A stretch of 64,000 bases of DNA, from contig JAFZOV010000141.1 of assembly GCA_017550445.1 (NCBI GenBank), positions 15,866 to 79,865 on the forward strand, read 5' to 3'. The first letter of the stretch is position 1. Each line of letters starts with the position of its first letter. The position numbers and the translations under genes were made by a program. The stretch is from Fibrobacter sp. Its GTDB lineage: Bacteria; Fibrobacterota; Fibrobacteria; Fibrobacterales; Fibrobacteraceae. Under the pieces are notes generated by a model. That model saw only the letters and a list, made by a program, of their open reading frames with translations. It did no database searches and was not told where the DNA came from. Below, piece after piece: positions 1 through 9,500 of the stretch.

Positions 1-637
1 ATTCCGATTCGAGAATCGTTTTAAGTTTTGCTTCAGCGGGCACCTGAATGTAGCGGTCGTAGAGAATGCTTGCACCCGTGATTCCAAGCTTTTGCGCAAG
101 CACCGGAGCAGATGTCTTCTGCAAATTCACGCGGATCCATTCCACGGGGCGCTCAAGCGTCGCCTTGGCGAGCGCTTCGGCGCGTGTTCCGCCATAAATA
201 TCAAACCATCTGCGCACCAGCCATTCGGGCACCGAGTTTTCGATGGACACGCGCCGCACCTTCTGAGGTGGGAGCGCCGGCAGTCCGGACCTGCGCGCGG
301 CATGCAGCACGGCATTCACTAGCCGCGCAGAACCTTCTTGATGGTTCGCCGCTTTCGCAAGCTCCACGCTTGTCGAAACGGCGGCATGGTCCGGAATCTC
401 CATGAAGAACATCTGGAACAGTCCCATCTCAAGCACCGTTGCCACTTCAAGCGACGGAGCCTTTTTCACAAGCGTCTTGATAAAATACTGCAGGTACAAA
501 TGCCTTCGGCATACGCCCAAGGCAAGTTCCATCGCAAAAGGCGAAAGTCCGCTTTCCTTGATAAAGCTACCGTCCTTCTGCCATTGCACAAGGACTCGGA
601 ATGCATCCATGCGTTCTTTCAAGGATTCATCTAGCAA
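1..637 (-). CDS. rsmB: 16S rRNA m5C967 methyltransferase RsmB, N-terminal part (runs off the window)
   Basis: Reads off the left edge, so only about 212 N-terminal residues are visible. They form an all-helical NusB-like domain, including the stretches FAMELALGVCRRHLYL and PDHAAVSTSVELAKA, as found ahead of the methyltransferase domain in RsmB/Sun proteins. The family methylates C967 of 16S rRNA. The frame overlaps the end of fmt: the best start is TTG at 637, eight bases after AAGGA, and an internal ATG at 610 is the alternative. The fmt-rsmB order is common in bacteria and implies co-transcription. The catalytic domain lies outside the window, so the assignment rests on the NusB domain and the neighbour. 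Confidence 0.8.
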   Translation of the reverse strand, partial: MLDESLKERMDAFRVLVQWQKDGSFIKESGLSPFAMELALGVCRRHLYLQYFIKTLVKKAPSLEVATVLEMGLFQMFFMEIPDHAAVSTSVELAKAANHQEGSARLVNAVLHAARRSGLPALPPQKVRRVSIENSVPEWLVRRWFDIYGGTRAEALAKATLERPVEWIRVNLQKTSAPVLAQKLGITGASILYDRYIQVPAEAKLKTILESE

Positions 638-1557
638 AAGCAAAGTCCTTCACGCTTCTGGATTCCGCGCATAAAGTCGGCCACCGGCATCGGCTTCTTG
701 CCTTCGGCCTGAATCTCAATCACTTCGAGAACGCCTTCGCCCGTGCCCACGTAGAATCGGTTATCCTTGAATTCTACCGCGCCCGGGGCAAGTTTCGGAC
801 CATTTTCCGGCGTGTCAGTCTTGCGCAAGTAAACCATGCGGCCACCGAGCTTTCCATAGCCACCCGGCCACGGATTGAAGGCGCGAATTCTGTTGTGGAT
901 TACTGCAGCGGGCAAATTGAAATCAATCAGGCCTTCTTCTTTTTTCAGCTTAGGCGCACCCGAAGCTTGGGCGTGGTCCTGAGTCAAATCTTTTTCGCGG
1001 CCTTCCAGCAACTGGTGAATCGCATCATCCAAGGCGTCGCAGCCAGGCTTCACCATCTTTTCAAGGAGCGAGGCCGTCGTATCCTGATGGTCGATAGCCA
1101 CCACATTCTGCGCCAAAATCGGCCCATGGTCCATCTTTTCATCCAGGCGGAATACGGTCACGCCGGTTTCTTTAAGGCCATCGGCAATCGCACGCTGTAC
1201 AGGAGCGGCACCGCGGTACTTGGGCAACAAGCTGCCGTGCACATTCACGGCGCCGTGCTTTGCTACAGCGAGAATATTCTTCGGCAAAATCGAGTAGGCA
1301 ACCACCACGAAGAGGTCTGCGTCAAACGCACGCAGGGCGCTCTCGAATTCGGGCGCCTTCAAGTCAGTCGGTTGCAGCACAGGGAGCCCGTATTCGAGCG
1401 CCAGTTGTTTCACTGGCGGCGGCGTTAGCACGCGCCCGCGCCCTGCCGGGCGATCCGGCTGCGTCACCACAGCCACCACGTCTGCAAAATCAGATTCCTT
1501 GAGGTGCTTCAAAAAACAAGCCGCGAATTCCGGCGTTCCCATAAATACGATTTTCAT
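631..1557 (-). CDS. fmt: Methionyl-tRNA formyltransferase
   Basis: 308 residues, the usual Fmt length. It formylates initiator Met-tRNA with 10-formyl-tetrahydrofolate in the cytoplasm. The N-terminus MKIVFMGTPEFA, the HGSLLPKYRGAAPVQRAI stretch with its catalytic region, and the C-terminal domain with FNPWPGGYG are typical. The open frame extends further upstream, but ATG at 1557 begins exactly at the conserved MKIVFMGTPEF motif. A TATATTTC promoter element lies at 1570-1563, only five bases before that ATG, so the message is probably leaderless or nearly so. Downstream rsmB overlaps its stop. Confidence 0.97.
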   Translation of the reverse strand: MKIVFMGTPEFAACFLKHLKESDFADVVAVVTQPDRPAGRGRVLTPPPVKQLALEYGLPVLQPTDLKAPEFESALRAFDADLFVVVAYSILPKNILAVAKHGAVNVHGSLLPKYRGAAPVQRAIADGLKETGVTVFRLDEKMDHGPILAQNVVAIDHQDTTASLLEKMVKPGCDALDDAIHQLLEGREKDLTQDHAQASGAPKLKKEEGLIDFNLPAAVIHNRIRAFNPWPGGYGKLGGRMVYLRKTDTPENGPKLAPGAVEFKDNRFYVGTGEGVLEVIEIQAEGKKPMPVADFMRGIQKREGLCFC

Positions 1558-1562
1558 AACAT

Positions 1563-1570
1563 GAAATATA
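1563..1570 (-). promoter_or_regulatory. TAnnTTTG-type promoter element of fmt
   Basis: TATATTTC on the minus strand, five bases upstream of the fmt ATG. It resembles the Bacteroidetes -7 element (TAnnTTTG). It lacks the upstream GTATTGGAC box found at the sulfur promoters. Confidence 0.5.
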
Positions 1571-1599
1571 GAATATACTTTTCTACATTTACGCTCGAA

Positions 1600-2025
1600 A
1601 TGAGAATACCGCTCCAACTTGCCGTCATTTTCGCCGTTTGCGTTGCCGGGGAAGTTCTCCACCGCATCGTAGGCGTACCCCTCCCCGGGAATATTATCGG
1701 CATGGTTCTGCTTCTCGCATTACTTTGTCTAAAAGTCCTGAAACCGGAGCAGATTTCGGGCGTTTCCAGCTTTTTCCTGAATCACTTGGCACTATTCTTT
1801 TTACCGCCCAGCATCGCCATTATGGCAGTCGGTGACGAAGTCCTTTCCAAGTGGCCGCTACTACTCACGCTTTGCATCGTTTTCACGCTGATTACGCTTG
1901 CCGTAGGTGGATTCAGCACGCAGTTTTTCATCCGCAGGCAAGAATACCGCGAAAATATGGCGCTTCGCAAGGAGCGCCTGGCACACAGGCAATACACCGA
2001 TAAACAAGACGGGGGCAAAAAATGA
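1600..2025 (+). CDS. lrgA: LrgA/CidA-family membrane protein
   Basis: 141 residues with four hydrophobic segments (roughly 3-22, 28-45, 62-82, 88-110) and a charged C-terminal tail, the CidA/LrgA layout. LrgA-type proteins are small holin-like inner-membrane proteins linked to control of murein hydrolase activity or, in more recent views, export of small organic acids. An ATG at 1561 would add 13 residues without hydrophobic character; MRIPLQLAVIF at 1600 is preferred. The stop overlaps the start of lrgB by four bases (ATGA), so the two are translationally coupled. Confidence 0.9.
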   Translation: MRIPLQLAVIFAVCVAGEVLHRIVGVPLPGNIIGMVLLLALLCLKVLKPEQISGVSSFFLNHLALFFLPPSIAIMAVGDEVLSKWPLLLTLCIVFTLITLAVGGFSTQFFIRRQEYRENMALRKERLAHRQYTDKQDGGKK

Positions 2026-2714
2026 ACGCCATCATCAACTCGCCCCTTTTCGGAATCTTGCTTACGCTAGTCGCCTTCGAAATCGGCGTCACCATCAGCA
2101 AAAAATTCAGGTATTCCTTCCTGAACCCGCTGCTGATTGCCAATATTCTCATTGTCGGCTTTCTTCTTCTCACCGGAATCAGCCTAGAAAGCTACAATGT
2201 AGGCGGAGACTACATTTCGGTACTGCTTTCGCCCGCCACCGTGGTGCTTGCCGTGCCACTTTACAAGCAGATTTCTAAGCTCAAGCAATTTTGGAAACCG
2301 ATTCTCGCAGGCATTTTCGCCGGGAGCCTCACTTCCATGGCATGCGTCATTGTCGTAAGCAGGCTCGTCGGCTTAAGCGAAACACTGATGCTTTCACTCC
2401 TGCCTAAATCCATTACGATTCCCATGGGTTCCGTGGTTTCTGAGCAAATCGGCGGCATTCCCTCTGTCACCATCATTTCGATTGTCATCACGGGAATCAC
2501 GGGCGCCGTCGCAGCCCCTGCCGTATGCAGATTTTGTCACATCAAGCACAAGGTTGCTCAAGGCATTGCCATCGGTACCGCAAGCCACGCACTCGGCACC
2601 ACCAAGGCCATGGAAATGGGCGAAGTTCAAGGCGCCATGAGCAGCCTTTCCATCGGAATTGCGGGACTCTTCACCGCGATTGTCGCCCCGATTATTTTAA
2701 GCTTAATCGCTTAA
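2022..2714 (+). CDS. lrgB: LrgB-family membrane protein
   Basis: 230 residues, polytopic (about six to eight hydrophobic segments), with family stretches such as LLPKSITIPMG, IGGIPSVT and GTASHALGTTKAMEMG near the C-terminus. LrgB partners LrgA in the inner membrane. The start overlaps the lrgA stop. The stop overlaps the stop of the convergent gene on the other strand by four bases (shared TTAA), leaving no room for a separate terminator. Confidence 0.95.
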   Translation: MNAIINSPLFGILLTLVAFEIGVTISKKFRYSFLNPLLIANILIVGFLLLTGISLESYNVGGDYISVLLSPATVVLAVPLYKQISKLKQFWKPILAGIFAGSLTSMACVIVVSRLVGLSETLMLSLLPKSITIPMGSVVSEQIGGIPSVTIISIVITGITGAVAAPAVCRFCHIKHKVAQGIAIGTASHALGTTKAMEMGEVQGAMSSLSIGIAGLFTAIVAPIILSLIA

Positions 2715-4132
2715 GTTTTGCCCACTAAAATTTCAGCGACAACGCTTTCGTTTTCAGGGATTTCGCACAGCTCTTTCAGTTCTTCCTGGTAAAAGAACCT
2801 TTCTGAACGCACCGTCTTGCGGAGCAGCGTTGCCGACAAAGTCATAGACTCAGCAAAATAGCCCGCATTCAAATTCATGTAACGGTAAGCGCGTTCGCCC
2901 AACAAATTGCAAGATTCATTCAAGTCGGCCGTCAAAATCACCGCAAATGCCGTATTTTCAGCAGTCTCAGACGCCAAATGACATTTGGCAAACTTCTTGA
3001 CGTTCAACATTCCCGACTGCATGTAAATGGACTTGCGCACAGGCACATAGCGATACACGCCCGGATACACAAACATCACATCAAAAGAGACTATCCATAT
3101 TTTTAAAAGCCCCGCCCCGAACAAGTTGATTTGCCCCACTTCAAGCCAGCGAAGCATACTCGAAAAATCATCCAAGTCAAGCCCGGCCTTTTTAAAGGGC
3201 AAGTGATTATTCAAAGTCTTTTCGATATACGAAATTTCATTCAAATAATGGGGAGCATCAAACTTTGAAGGAGTCAGCGGAAATTCATCGCCAGGAAACG
3301 CCTGCGTCGTAAGTCTGCGAATGCGAATACACTTTAAAAGGTCCGTTATGTTTTCTACACGGTTCTGCCGCATAAATAGCGACGGATAACGCGATGCATC
3401 ATAAGGCGCCACATTGTCTGCCGCCTGCAATTCAGTCAAGTCACCCGCAGAAACATCGATTTCGCTGCGGTTCGAATAAGCGGTTTCGCCAACGCCACCA
3501 TCTACCGAATCAAAGGCCAGTTCGCAATATTCCGGGAACACGGCAAGCGCCGCTAAAGGAATTTCTGTCGCAGGCAAGCTCAACGTCACAGCAATCTCGT
3601 CATCCACAAATCCGCTCAAGGCGAAAACCTTGGCGCCCTTGGCCTTTGAATGCAACATGACACTTGCCGCACAAGCGCCCACGTCCTGCGTCACCTGCGC
3701 ATAGGCAGACTCCCTATAACGCCAAACAGAACGTTCTAACAGACCCGTAAAAATGTAGAGTAGCGGAGCTTCTTCTGCAAAATCCTTGTCCGGGAAAGCA
3801 TCGACGATTTTTTTCATTTCGTCTTTGCCGCCAATACGCACCAACTGCCCCGCCACATCAGGCACGTTGCTTTCTCCGGCTCCGTCGTACACATACACGC
3901 CGTCGGGAACCTTTCGACCGCGCATTACAACGTAAACGCCCACCGGTTTAAGATTGTCCCCAGAAACATAACCATAAGGGGGAACATCTTCTTTCTTTAG
4001 ATTAATCCGGTTGCAACCAACATAACGTCGATCAACCACTTTTTGCGTTTCCCAACACAAGTCGGCAGGCTTTTCTTTGCGAGCAAAGCTGACGGAATTG
4101 TGATATTTTTCAGAAAAAAAACGCATCGACAA
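2711..4132 (-). CDS. Tandem SagB/ThcOx-type nitroreductase-family protein
   Basis: 473 residues containing two nitroreductase-like halves. The first centres on SVWRYRESAYAQVTQDVGACAASV (in two parts, about residues 135-160). The second centres on RAYRYMNLNAGYFAES (about 410-425) followed by a C-terminal ESVVAEILVGK. The R-x-YR-x(3)-N/D-x-G-x(3)-S pattern and the final VGK are hallmarks of SagB-type FMN oxidoreductases, which oxidise azolines in peptide natural products when paired with YcaO cyclases. No YcaO, precursor peptide or transporter is nearby, so the substrate is unknown. No signal peptide is seen, so it is probably cytoplasmic. ATG at 4132 is used; an in-frame ATG two codons later is equally possible. 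Confidence 0.7.
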   Translation of the reverse strand: MSMRFFSEKYHNSVSFARKEKPADLCWETQKVVDRRYVGCNRINLKKEDVPPYGYVSGDNLKPVGVYVVMRGRKVPDGVYVYDGAGESNVPDVAGQLVRIGGKDEMKKIVDAFPDKDFAEEAPLLYIFTGLLERSVWRYRESAYAQVTQDVGACAASVMLHSKAKGAKVFALSGFVDDEIAVTLSLPATEIPLAALAVFPEYCELAFDSVDGGVGETAYSNRSEIDVSAGDLTELQAADNVAPYDASRYPSLFMRQNRVENITDLLKCIRIRRLTTQAFPGDEFPLTPSKFDAPHYLNEISYIEKTLNNHLPFKKAGLDLDDFSSMLRWLEVGQINLFGAGLLKIWIVSFDVMFVYPGVYRYVPVRKSIYMQSGMLNVKKFAKCHLASETAENTAFAVILTADLNESCNLLGERAYRYMNLNAGYFAESMTLSATLLRKTVRSERFFYQEELKELCEIPENESVVAEILVGKT

Positions 4133-4373
4133 AAAGGTAGTAAAAAATCCCGTTTATAAAGGCCGTAGGCCTCAAGATACACCTGCTACACTCACGCAAA
4201 ATCAAGCCATTTAGTCAGAACCGCTTTGTTTTTTCGGTGATAAATTTAGGGGAAAAGGGTGAAAATGGAAGCATCAGAGTTTACTTGCGTAAACGCTAAA
4301 TGGCTCGGAAACCTTTCTTTTCACCTCACACCGATGTAGTTTTAGATTACTAAAAAAACAAAATGAGGTCCAC
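4133..4373. other. Intergenic region between divergent SagB-like and GH5 genes
   Basis: 241 bp. No ORF with coding character is seen. It holds a small GGCC/GGCC hairpin near 4160 and A+T-rich promoter-like sequence close to 4340. It presumably carries the two divergent promoters. Confidence 0.4.
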
Positions 4374-6437
4374 ATGAACTTCAAATCCAAAGCCAGCTTA
4401 TCCCTTTCCGCTGCCGCACTCCTTTTCCTGAGCGCATGCGGCGACGATTCATCCAATAAATCTGTTGATACGAATATCGACGAACTCCCGGTTGCCGATT
4501 CCGTTCAGGTTAGCGATAATCCGACACCCAGTGATTCCGTCAACACCCCCGCAGATTCGGCTTCGACCCCGAATGATTCTATTCCCGCTGTAGACGACTC
4601 TACAACCACGGAACCCAGCGGAAGCAAGATTGTCATGCCACCCGAAGCAACGGACATCGTACCCGCCGTAACCATTCCAAAGGAAGAAGGCAAGGGACTT
4701 CTCATTGACGACTTCGAAGACGGTGACAACGCCTCTTTGCAGGGCGAGTTCTATTGGTACGACTATAACGACAATAATGGCGGCGACGACGGTGACGGCG
4801 CATCCGAAATTAGGTCCCCTATTGGCCCCGATGGCTATTCCATAGCAAGAAAATCCGACAACGGCACCAATTACGCCTGGGCAGTCTATTACGCACTTGA
4901 CAAGGGCCAATACAAGTATGATCCCTATGTCGGTTGGGGCGTTACCCTGGATGGCACCGTCGACTACACGAAATACGGCGGCCTCACTTATTGGTACAAG
5001 GGTGGCGCGCACACCGTTCGCGTCGAAACCTCCGACGTGACCAACTACGATGTCCACATGATGAGCATGAAGGCATCCCGTACATGGACCAAGGCCGTCA
5101 TCCGTTTCAAGGACCTGGCCCAAGAAGGTTGGGGCGGTGTTGAAGTAGAATTCGATCCGGCCCACATCACCAACATCAGTTTCCAGGCCAAGGGCAATGG
5201 CAAAATCGACTCCCTGCTCATCGACAACGTCTACCTGCAAGACACCAGCGAAGTGGAAAAGGATGTTGCCGACATGGAAATCAAGGATCCTGTCATTCCT
5301 GAAGTCAAAATTGGAAACATCGCCATTTCTAATCCTCTCCAGGCCAAGGCCATGAAGTACCTGAACAAGGGAATCAACATTACCAATTGGCTCGAAGAAG
5401 ACGGCACTGTTTTTGACGGCACGTTCAAATTCGATGAAGATGACGTGAAACTCATGGCCGAAAACGGCATCAAGTCCTTGCGTCTCCCCATCGACATTGA
5501 CCAATACGCCACCAACCGCGACGCTTTCGTTGCCGACACAACCGGCAAGGTCGCCCTCACATTCGATGACGACAACCTCTTCGGTGTTCTCGACGCCTTT
5601 GACGAATGGACTGCAAAATACGGAATGTCCTTCGTCATCGACTACCACGAATACGACAACGGCTACAACACCAAGACCGCCATTAACGCCAAATACACCA
5701 AGATGATGGCCGAAGTGTGGAAACATGTGGCAGCTCACTATGCAAGCAGCGAACGTGAAGACCTGTTCTTCGAACTGCTGAACGAACCCGATATGGCCAA
5801 CGGCAAGGTCTCTTCCGCCAACTGGCGCAAGGCTGCACAGGAAATCATCGACTCCATCCGTACTGTAGACAAGAAGCACTCCCTTATCTTCGGCGATGCA
5901 GAATGGTATTCCATCAAGCTCCTCGCCAAGGGCAAAACTCTCAACGACGACAACATCATCTACGCCATCCACACTTACGAACCGTTCGTATTCACTCACC
6001 AGAGTGCAAACTGGACGGACCTCAAGAGCGTGAAGAACCTGATGTTCCCCTACGACAAGGAAAAATGGTCTGAATACAGCGCTGATTTCGGCGTCACGAA
6101 GTCTCTCCCCAAGTGGTACAAGGAAGCCATTTTGAACTACAACGAAATCGCCAACAAGGAATACATTCTCAACCTCATTCTCCCTGCCAAGGAATGGGCT
6201 GTCACGAACAATGTTCCTGTGATTATCAACGAATTCGGCGCCTATAATCTAAAAACCGACAAGCAGTCTGTACTGAACTACATGACCGCCATGAGAGAAA
6301 TCAGCGACACGCTCGAAATCCCGCTCACCCACTGGGGTTACACTGGCGGATTCTCCCTCTTCGAATCTGCCGCCGATGGCGTCAAGGGTTCCAAGCTCAT
6401 CGAAGGCATGGCTGAAGCATTCGGACTCGAAAAATAG
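4374..6437 (+). CDS. Lipoprotein GH5 endoglucanase with N-terminal carbohydrate-binding domain
   Basis: 687 residues. A lipoprotein signal peptide ends LFLSAC (Cys22), followed by a Ser/Thr/Pro/Asp-rich linker to about 105. A beta-rich module (about 108-285, opening IDDFEDGDN, resembling CBM11-type domains) precedes a GH5 barrel (about 320-687). Glu471 in ELLNEPDM is the probable acid/base and Glu620 in IINEFGAY the probable nucleophile. Such enzymes cut beta-1,4-glucans; here it would sit at the cell surface, as expected for a Fibrobacter-type cellulose degrader that works in contact with fibre. A terminator follows at 6461. The GH5 subfamily cannot be set by eye. Confidence 0.9.
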   Translation: MNFKSKASLSLSAAALLFLSACGDDSSNKSVDTNIDELPVADSVQVSDNPTPSDSVNTPADSASTPNDSIPAVDDSTTTEPSGSKIVMPPEATDIVPAVTIPKEEGKGLLIDDFEDGDNASLQGEFYWYDYNDNNGGDDGDGASEIRSPIGPDGYSIARKSDNGTNYAWAVYYALDKGQYKYDPYVGWGVTLDGTVDYTKYGGLTYWYKGGAHTVRVETSDVTNYDVHMMSMKASRTWTKAVIRFKDLAQEGWGGVEVEFDPAHITNISFQAKGNGKIDSLLIDNVYLQDTSEVEKDVADMEIKDPVIPEVKIGNIAISNPLQAKAMKYLNKGINITNWLEEDGTVFDGTFKFDEDDVKLMAENGIKSLRLPIDIDQYATNRDAFVADTTGKVALTFDDDNLFGVLDAFDEWTAKYGMSFVIDYHEYDNGYNTKTAINAKYTKMMAEVWKHVAAHYASSEREDLFFELLNEPDMANGKVSSANWRKAAQEIIDSIRTVDKKHSLIFGDAEWYSIKLLAKGKTLNDDNIIYAIHTYEPFVFTHQSANWTDLKSVKNLMFPYDKEKWSEYSADFGVTKSLPKWYKEAILNYNEIANKEYILNLILPAKEWAVTNNVPVIINEFGAYNLKTDKQSVLNYMTAMREISDTLEIPLTHWGYTGGFSLFESAADGVKGSKLIEGMAEAFGLEK

Positions 6438-6460
6438 TACCTTTCACTCCTTGTAAAAGT

Positions 6461-6496
6461 CAAAGGTCGCCCCATCAAGGGCGGCCTTTCTTTAAT
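6461..6496 (+). terminator. Terminator after the GH5 gene
   Basis: Stem AGGTCGCCC / GGGCGGCCT with a short loop, followed by TTCTTT. It lies 24 bp past the GH5 stop. Confidence 0.75.
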
Positions 6497-6532
6497 AATC
6501 CAGCTCGGCTTTTTTGTATATTGTAGGCACGT

Positions 6533-9500
6533 ATGCGTGCCTATATTTCGAGCCTTATCTTTTTTTGTGTTGGCGTAGCCTTCGCCAACGGTTTTTACGG
6601 CAACAATAGCGACATCCAGTGGAAAGCCGCAGGCACCGACCATTTCAATTTCATCTATCCGGCAGAATACTCTTCCCATGCATCGAAGGTTTCCGCTTAT
6701 GCCGAAGCCGTTTACGATTCCGTGGTAAGCCGCTACCATCGCGACTTGCCCGCCCGCGTGAACGCGACCCTCAACAACGCCCTTTACAGTAACGGCAACG
6801 CAATTCCTAGCGAAAACTCGATCAACCTTTGGCTTACCAACTGGGACTTCAAAATTCGCAGCAGCCATGGTTGGCTTTCGGACGTGGTGACTCATGAATT
6901 CAGCCACTTGGTCAGTATCGAAAATGCTAGCAAGTTCAAGCCCAGCATATACGGTTTGCAGCTCAGCTACACCGACTATTACAACGAGCGAACCACCCAG
7001 GATTTCGCTACGCTGATTCCCTTTACGCTACAACCGCTCTGGTTTGCCGAAGGTACCGCCCAGTACGAATCTAGCCGCATGGGCTTTGACGTCTGGGACT
7101 CCCATCGAGACATGTTACTCCGTGTGGCAGCCCTTAACGACAGCCTGCTCACGCTCCCCTACATGCACGACTTCTCGGAAAATTCGCTTTTTGCAGAACT
7201 GGGTCCATACACCCAGGGTTTTTCTCTGGTGCGTTACATCAATCAAAAGTACGGCGAAGATGCCATGCCCAAGATTTGGCACGAGTTGTCTAAATACCAC
7301 CGCATGACTCTCGACGGAGCCATCAAGAAAGTTCTCGGCATCAGCGAACAGCAGCTCTACGACAACTGGAAAAAAGAAATCACCGATGCCTATAAGGCTC
7401 AGCGCGACAGCCTCGGTACACTTGTCGAAGGCACCAAAATGACCGAAGGTTCCTTCTGGCAGGACTTTCCTATCGTTGCAGGCAAGACACTCTACGGCGT
7501 ATCGAATTTTGGCGGACTCTGGTTTGACGGAGGGCTCTTCAAGATGCCGCTTAGTGAGACGAGAGACGAGAGACGAGAGACGAAAGGCGATTCCACAGAA
7601 AATATTGACGGTGTAGAAATCGGCGAAATTACCGTCGAAAACGACAGCGGAGATAGCACCATTGAAATCGGCGACTACACCAAGCACGGATTCAAGCTCA
7701 AGAAAGCCTGGTTTGACAAAGGCATTGATGTCCATGAAGATAGCGTCCAGGGTCCTATTCTCGCCTATGTCAGTTACCAGAACCGCGACAAGGATGGCCA
7801 CGCCCACTTCGACATCACCGTAAGCGACACCAACAAGAAAATGATTTCCGTGACGTACCTGGCAGATGCGGTCTACCCCGCCATCGATGCCCAGGGAACC
7901 ACCATTATTTTCGCCATGCGGGAACCCTATAGCACCCGTTTCAAGCTGTCCAAGGTTCCTTACCCCAAAGACATCAACGACTATACCTCCGAAGATCCCG
8001 TAGACATTTACGTTCCTGACGCCAAATTCAACTACTACAATATCTACAGTCCGAAATTCAGCCCCGACGGCAAGCACATCGCCTTTGGATTCTTTGACGA
8101 CGTCACCCGAGGAATCGCCATCATCGATAGCGACGGCAGCAACTTCAAGATTGTCAGCACCGAAGGCTATGACGAACGTGACGTAAACTGGCTCGACAAC
8201 AACAGGATTATATTCGCCAGCAACCGCAACGGAATTTTCAACCTGCTTGAAAAGGACTTGACCACCGGCGCAGAAACTCCGCTCACCAACGTAGTCGGCG
8301 GCGCATTCACCCCCGTTCTGGCCGGGGACACACTCTACTTCACGGAATACGACAAAGACGGCTTCTCGCTCTACAAGATGCCCTACTCCACCGTTCCGAT
8401 GATCAACGACACGACCGTCACCGTAACCGAGCGCGACAGCACCATTCAAATTGCCGATTCCAGCTGCGTGAGCGACACCACCATCCGCGACAGCACATCC
8501 GATTCCACAAGCGTCATCTGCACGCCCGCCCTCCGCGATTCCATCATCAAAATTGCAGACACCACACGAACCATTACGCAGAAGCCCGCCCCCGCAGCGA
8601 TTACGCTCCGCGGTGCCCCCCTTGAAAAAATCAAGAAGCCCATTGAAATTCGCGACATTGAATTTGCCGGCATCGAACGCGACTACAAGCCCATTCCTTT
8701 CGTTCCCTTGTTTGTACCCATGGTGGTCTTCAGCGAAAACGCCCCCGACCTTACGGTCTTTGGCGAAGGAAAGCTGAAAGCAAAAGCGGGGCTTGCCGCC
8801 ATTCTTTCGGACCCGCTCAAGAAAAACACCGTTCAGATTGGCCTTTTGCTTGAACTCGGCAACGGTTTTGACTACATCAACGCCAGCGGTCTCAACCCCG
8901 AGCAAGAAAAGGAATTCTTCGTCTCTTGGGAAAACAAGAGTACACCACTTGACCTCGCCCTCAGCTACACCTACGCCAACTACACCAGCAAAGACACCGT
9001 GCGTAACGAAGATGTTCGAGCCAAAGGAGGAGACAGCCTCCACACAAGCCACTACGCCATTCCAATGCAATCAATTGTCGGAGCAGCCGGTTATAGCATC
9101 TTCAAGAGCATAGACACCATGCAGGTCGCCCTCGGCTACGACTGGGCAAACTTCAACCTCTACGAAGACAACTTCGACTGGACCTATCAAAAACGCATCA
9201 GCGCACTCGTATCGTTCGGGCTCTACGGAGACCACGCCGAAGGCGCCGAAATCACCGGACAAGGCAACGGCCTAAGACTCTACTATCAATACGCAAATTC
9301 CGACCTGTACCGCCCGGGAACATTCGCCGAAAGTTTCGTCATTAAGCCGAATGGTAAAATCGAACCGATTTACAGAAACTTCAACATCAATGAATTCGGA
9401 TTTAACCTATACGGAAGCGTGCAAAGCCCGCTTACAGGCGCCCGCCTCGCTGCCGGAGCCAAGCTCGGCGGAGTATTCAACTGGTCTACCGACGCCAAGG

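Noticed and set aside
4449..5999. Long minus-strand open frame antisense to the GH5 gene
   Set aside because: Its low-complexity Val/Gly/Asp/Phe translation is the mirror of the GH5 codons; no start signal, and the plus strand has clear GH5 motifs.
7115..9070. 651-codon minus-strand open frame antisense to the metallopeptidase/propeller gene
   Set aside because: Val/Gly/Phe-rich composition with no domain; the plus-strand gene has signal peptide, HEFSH and propeller repeats.
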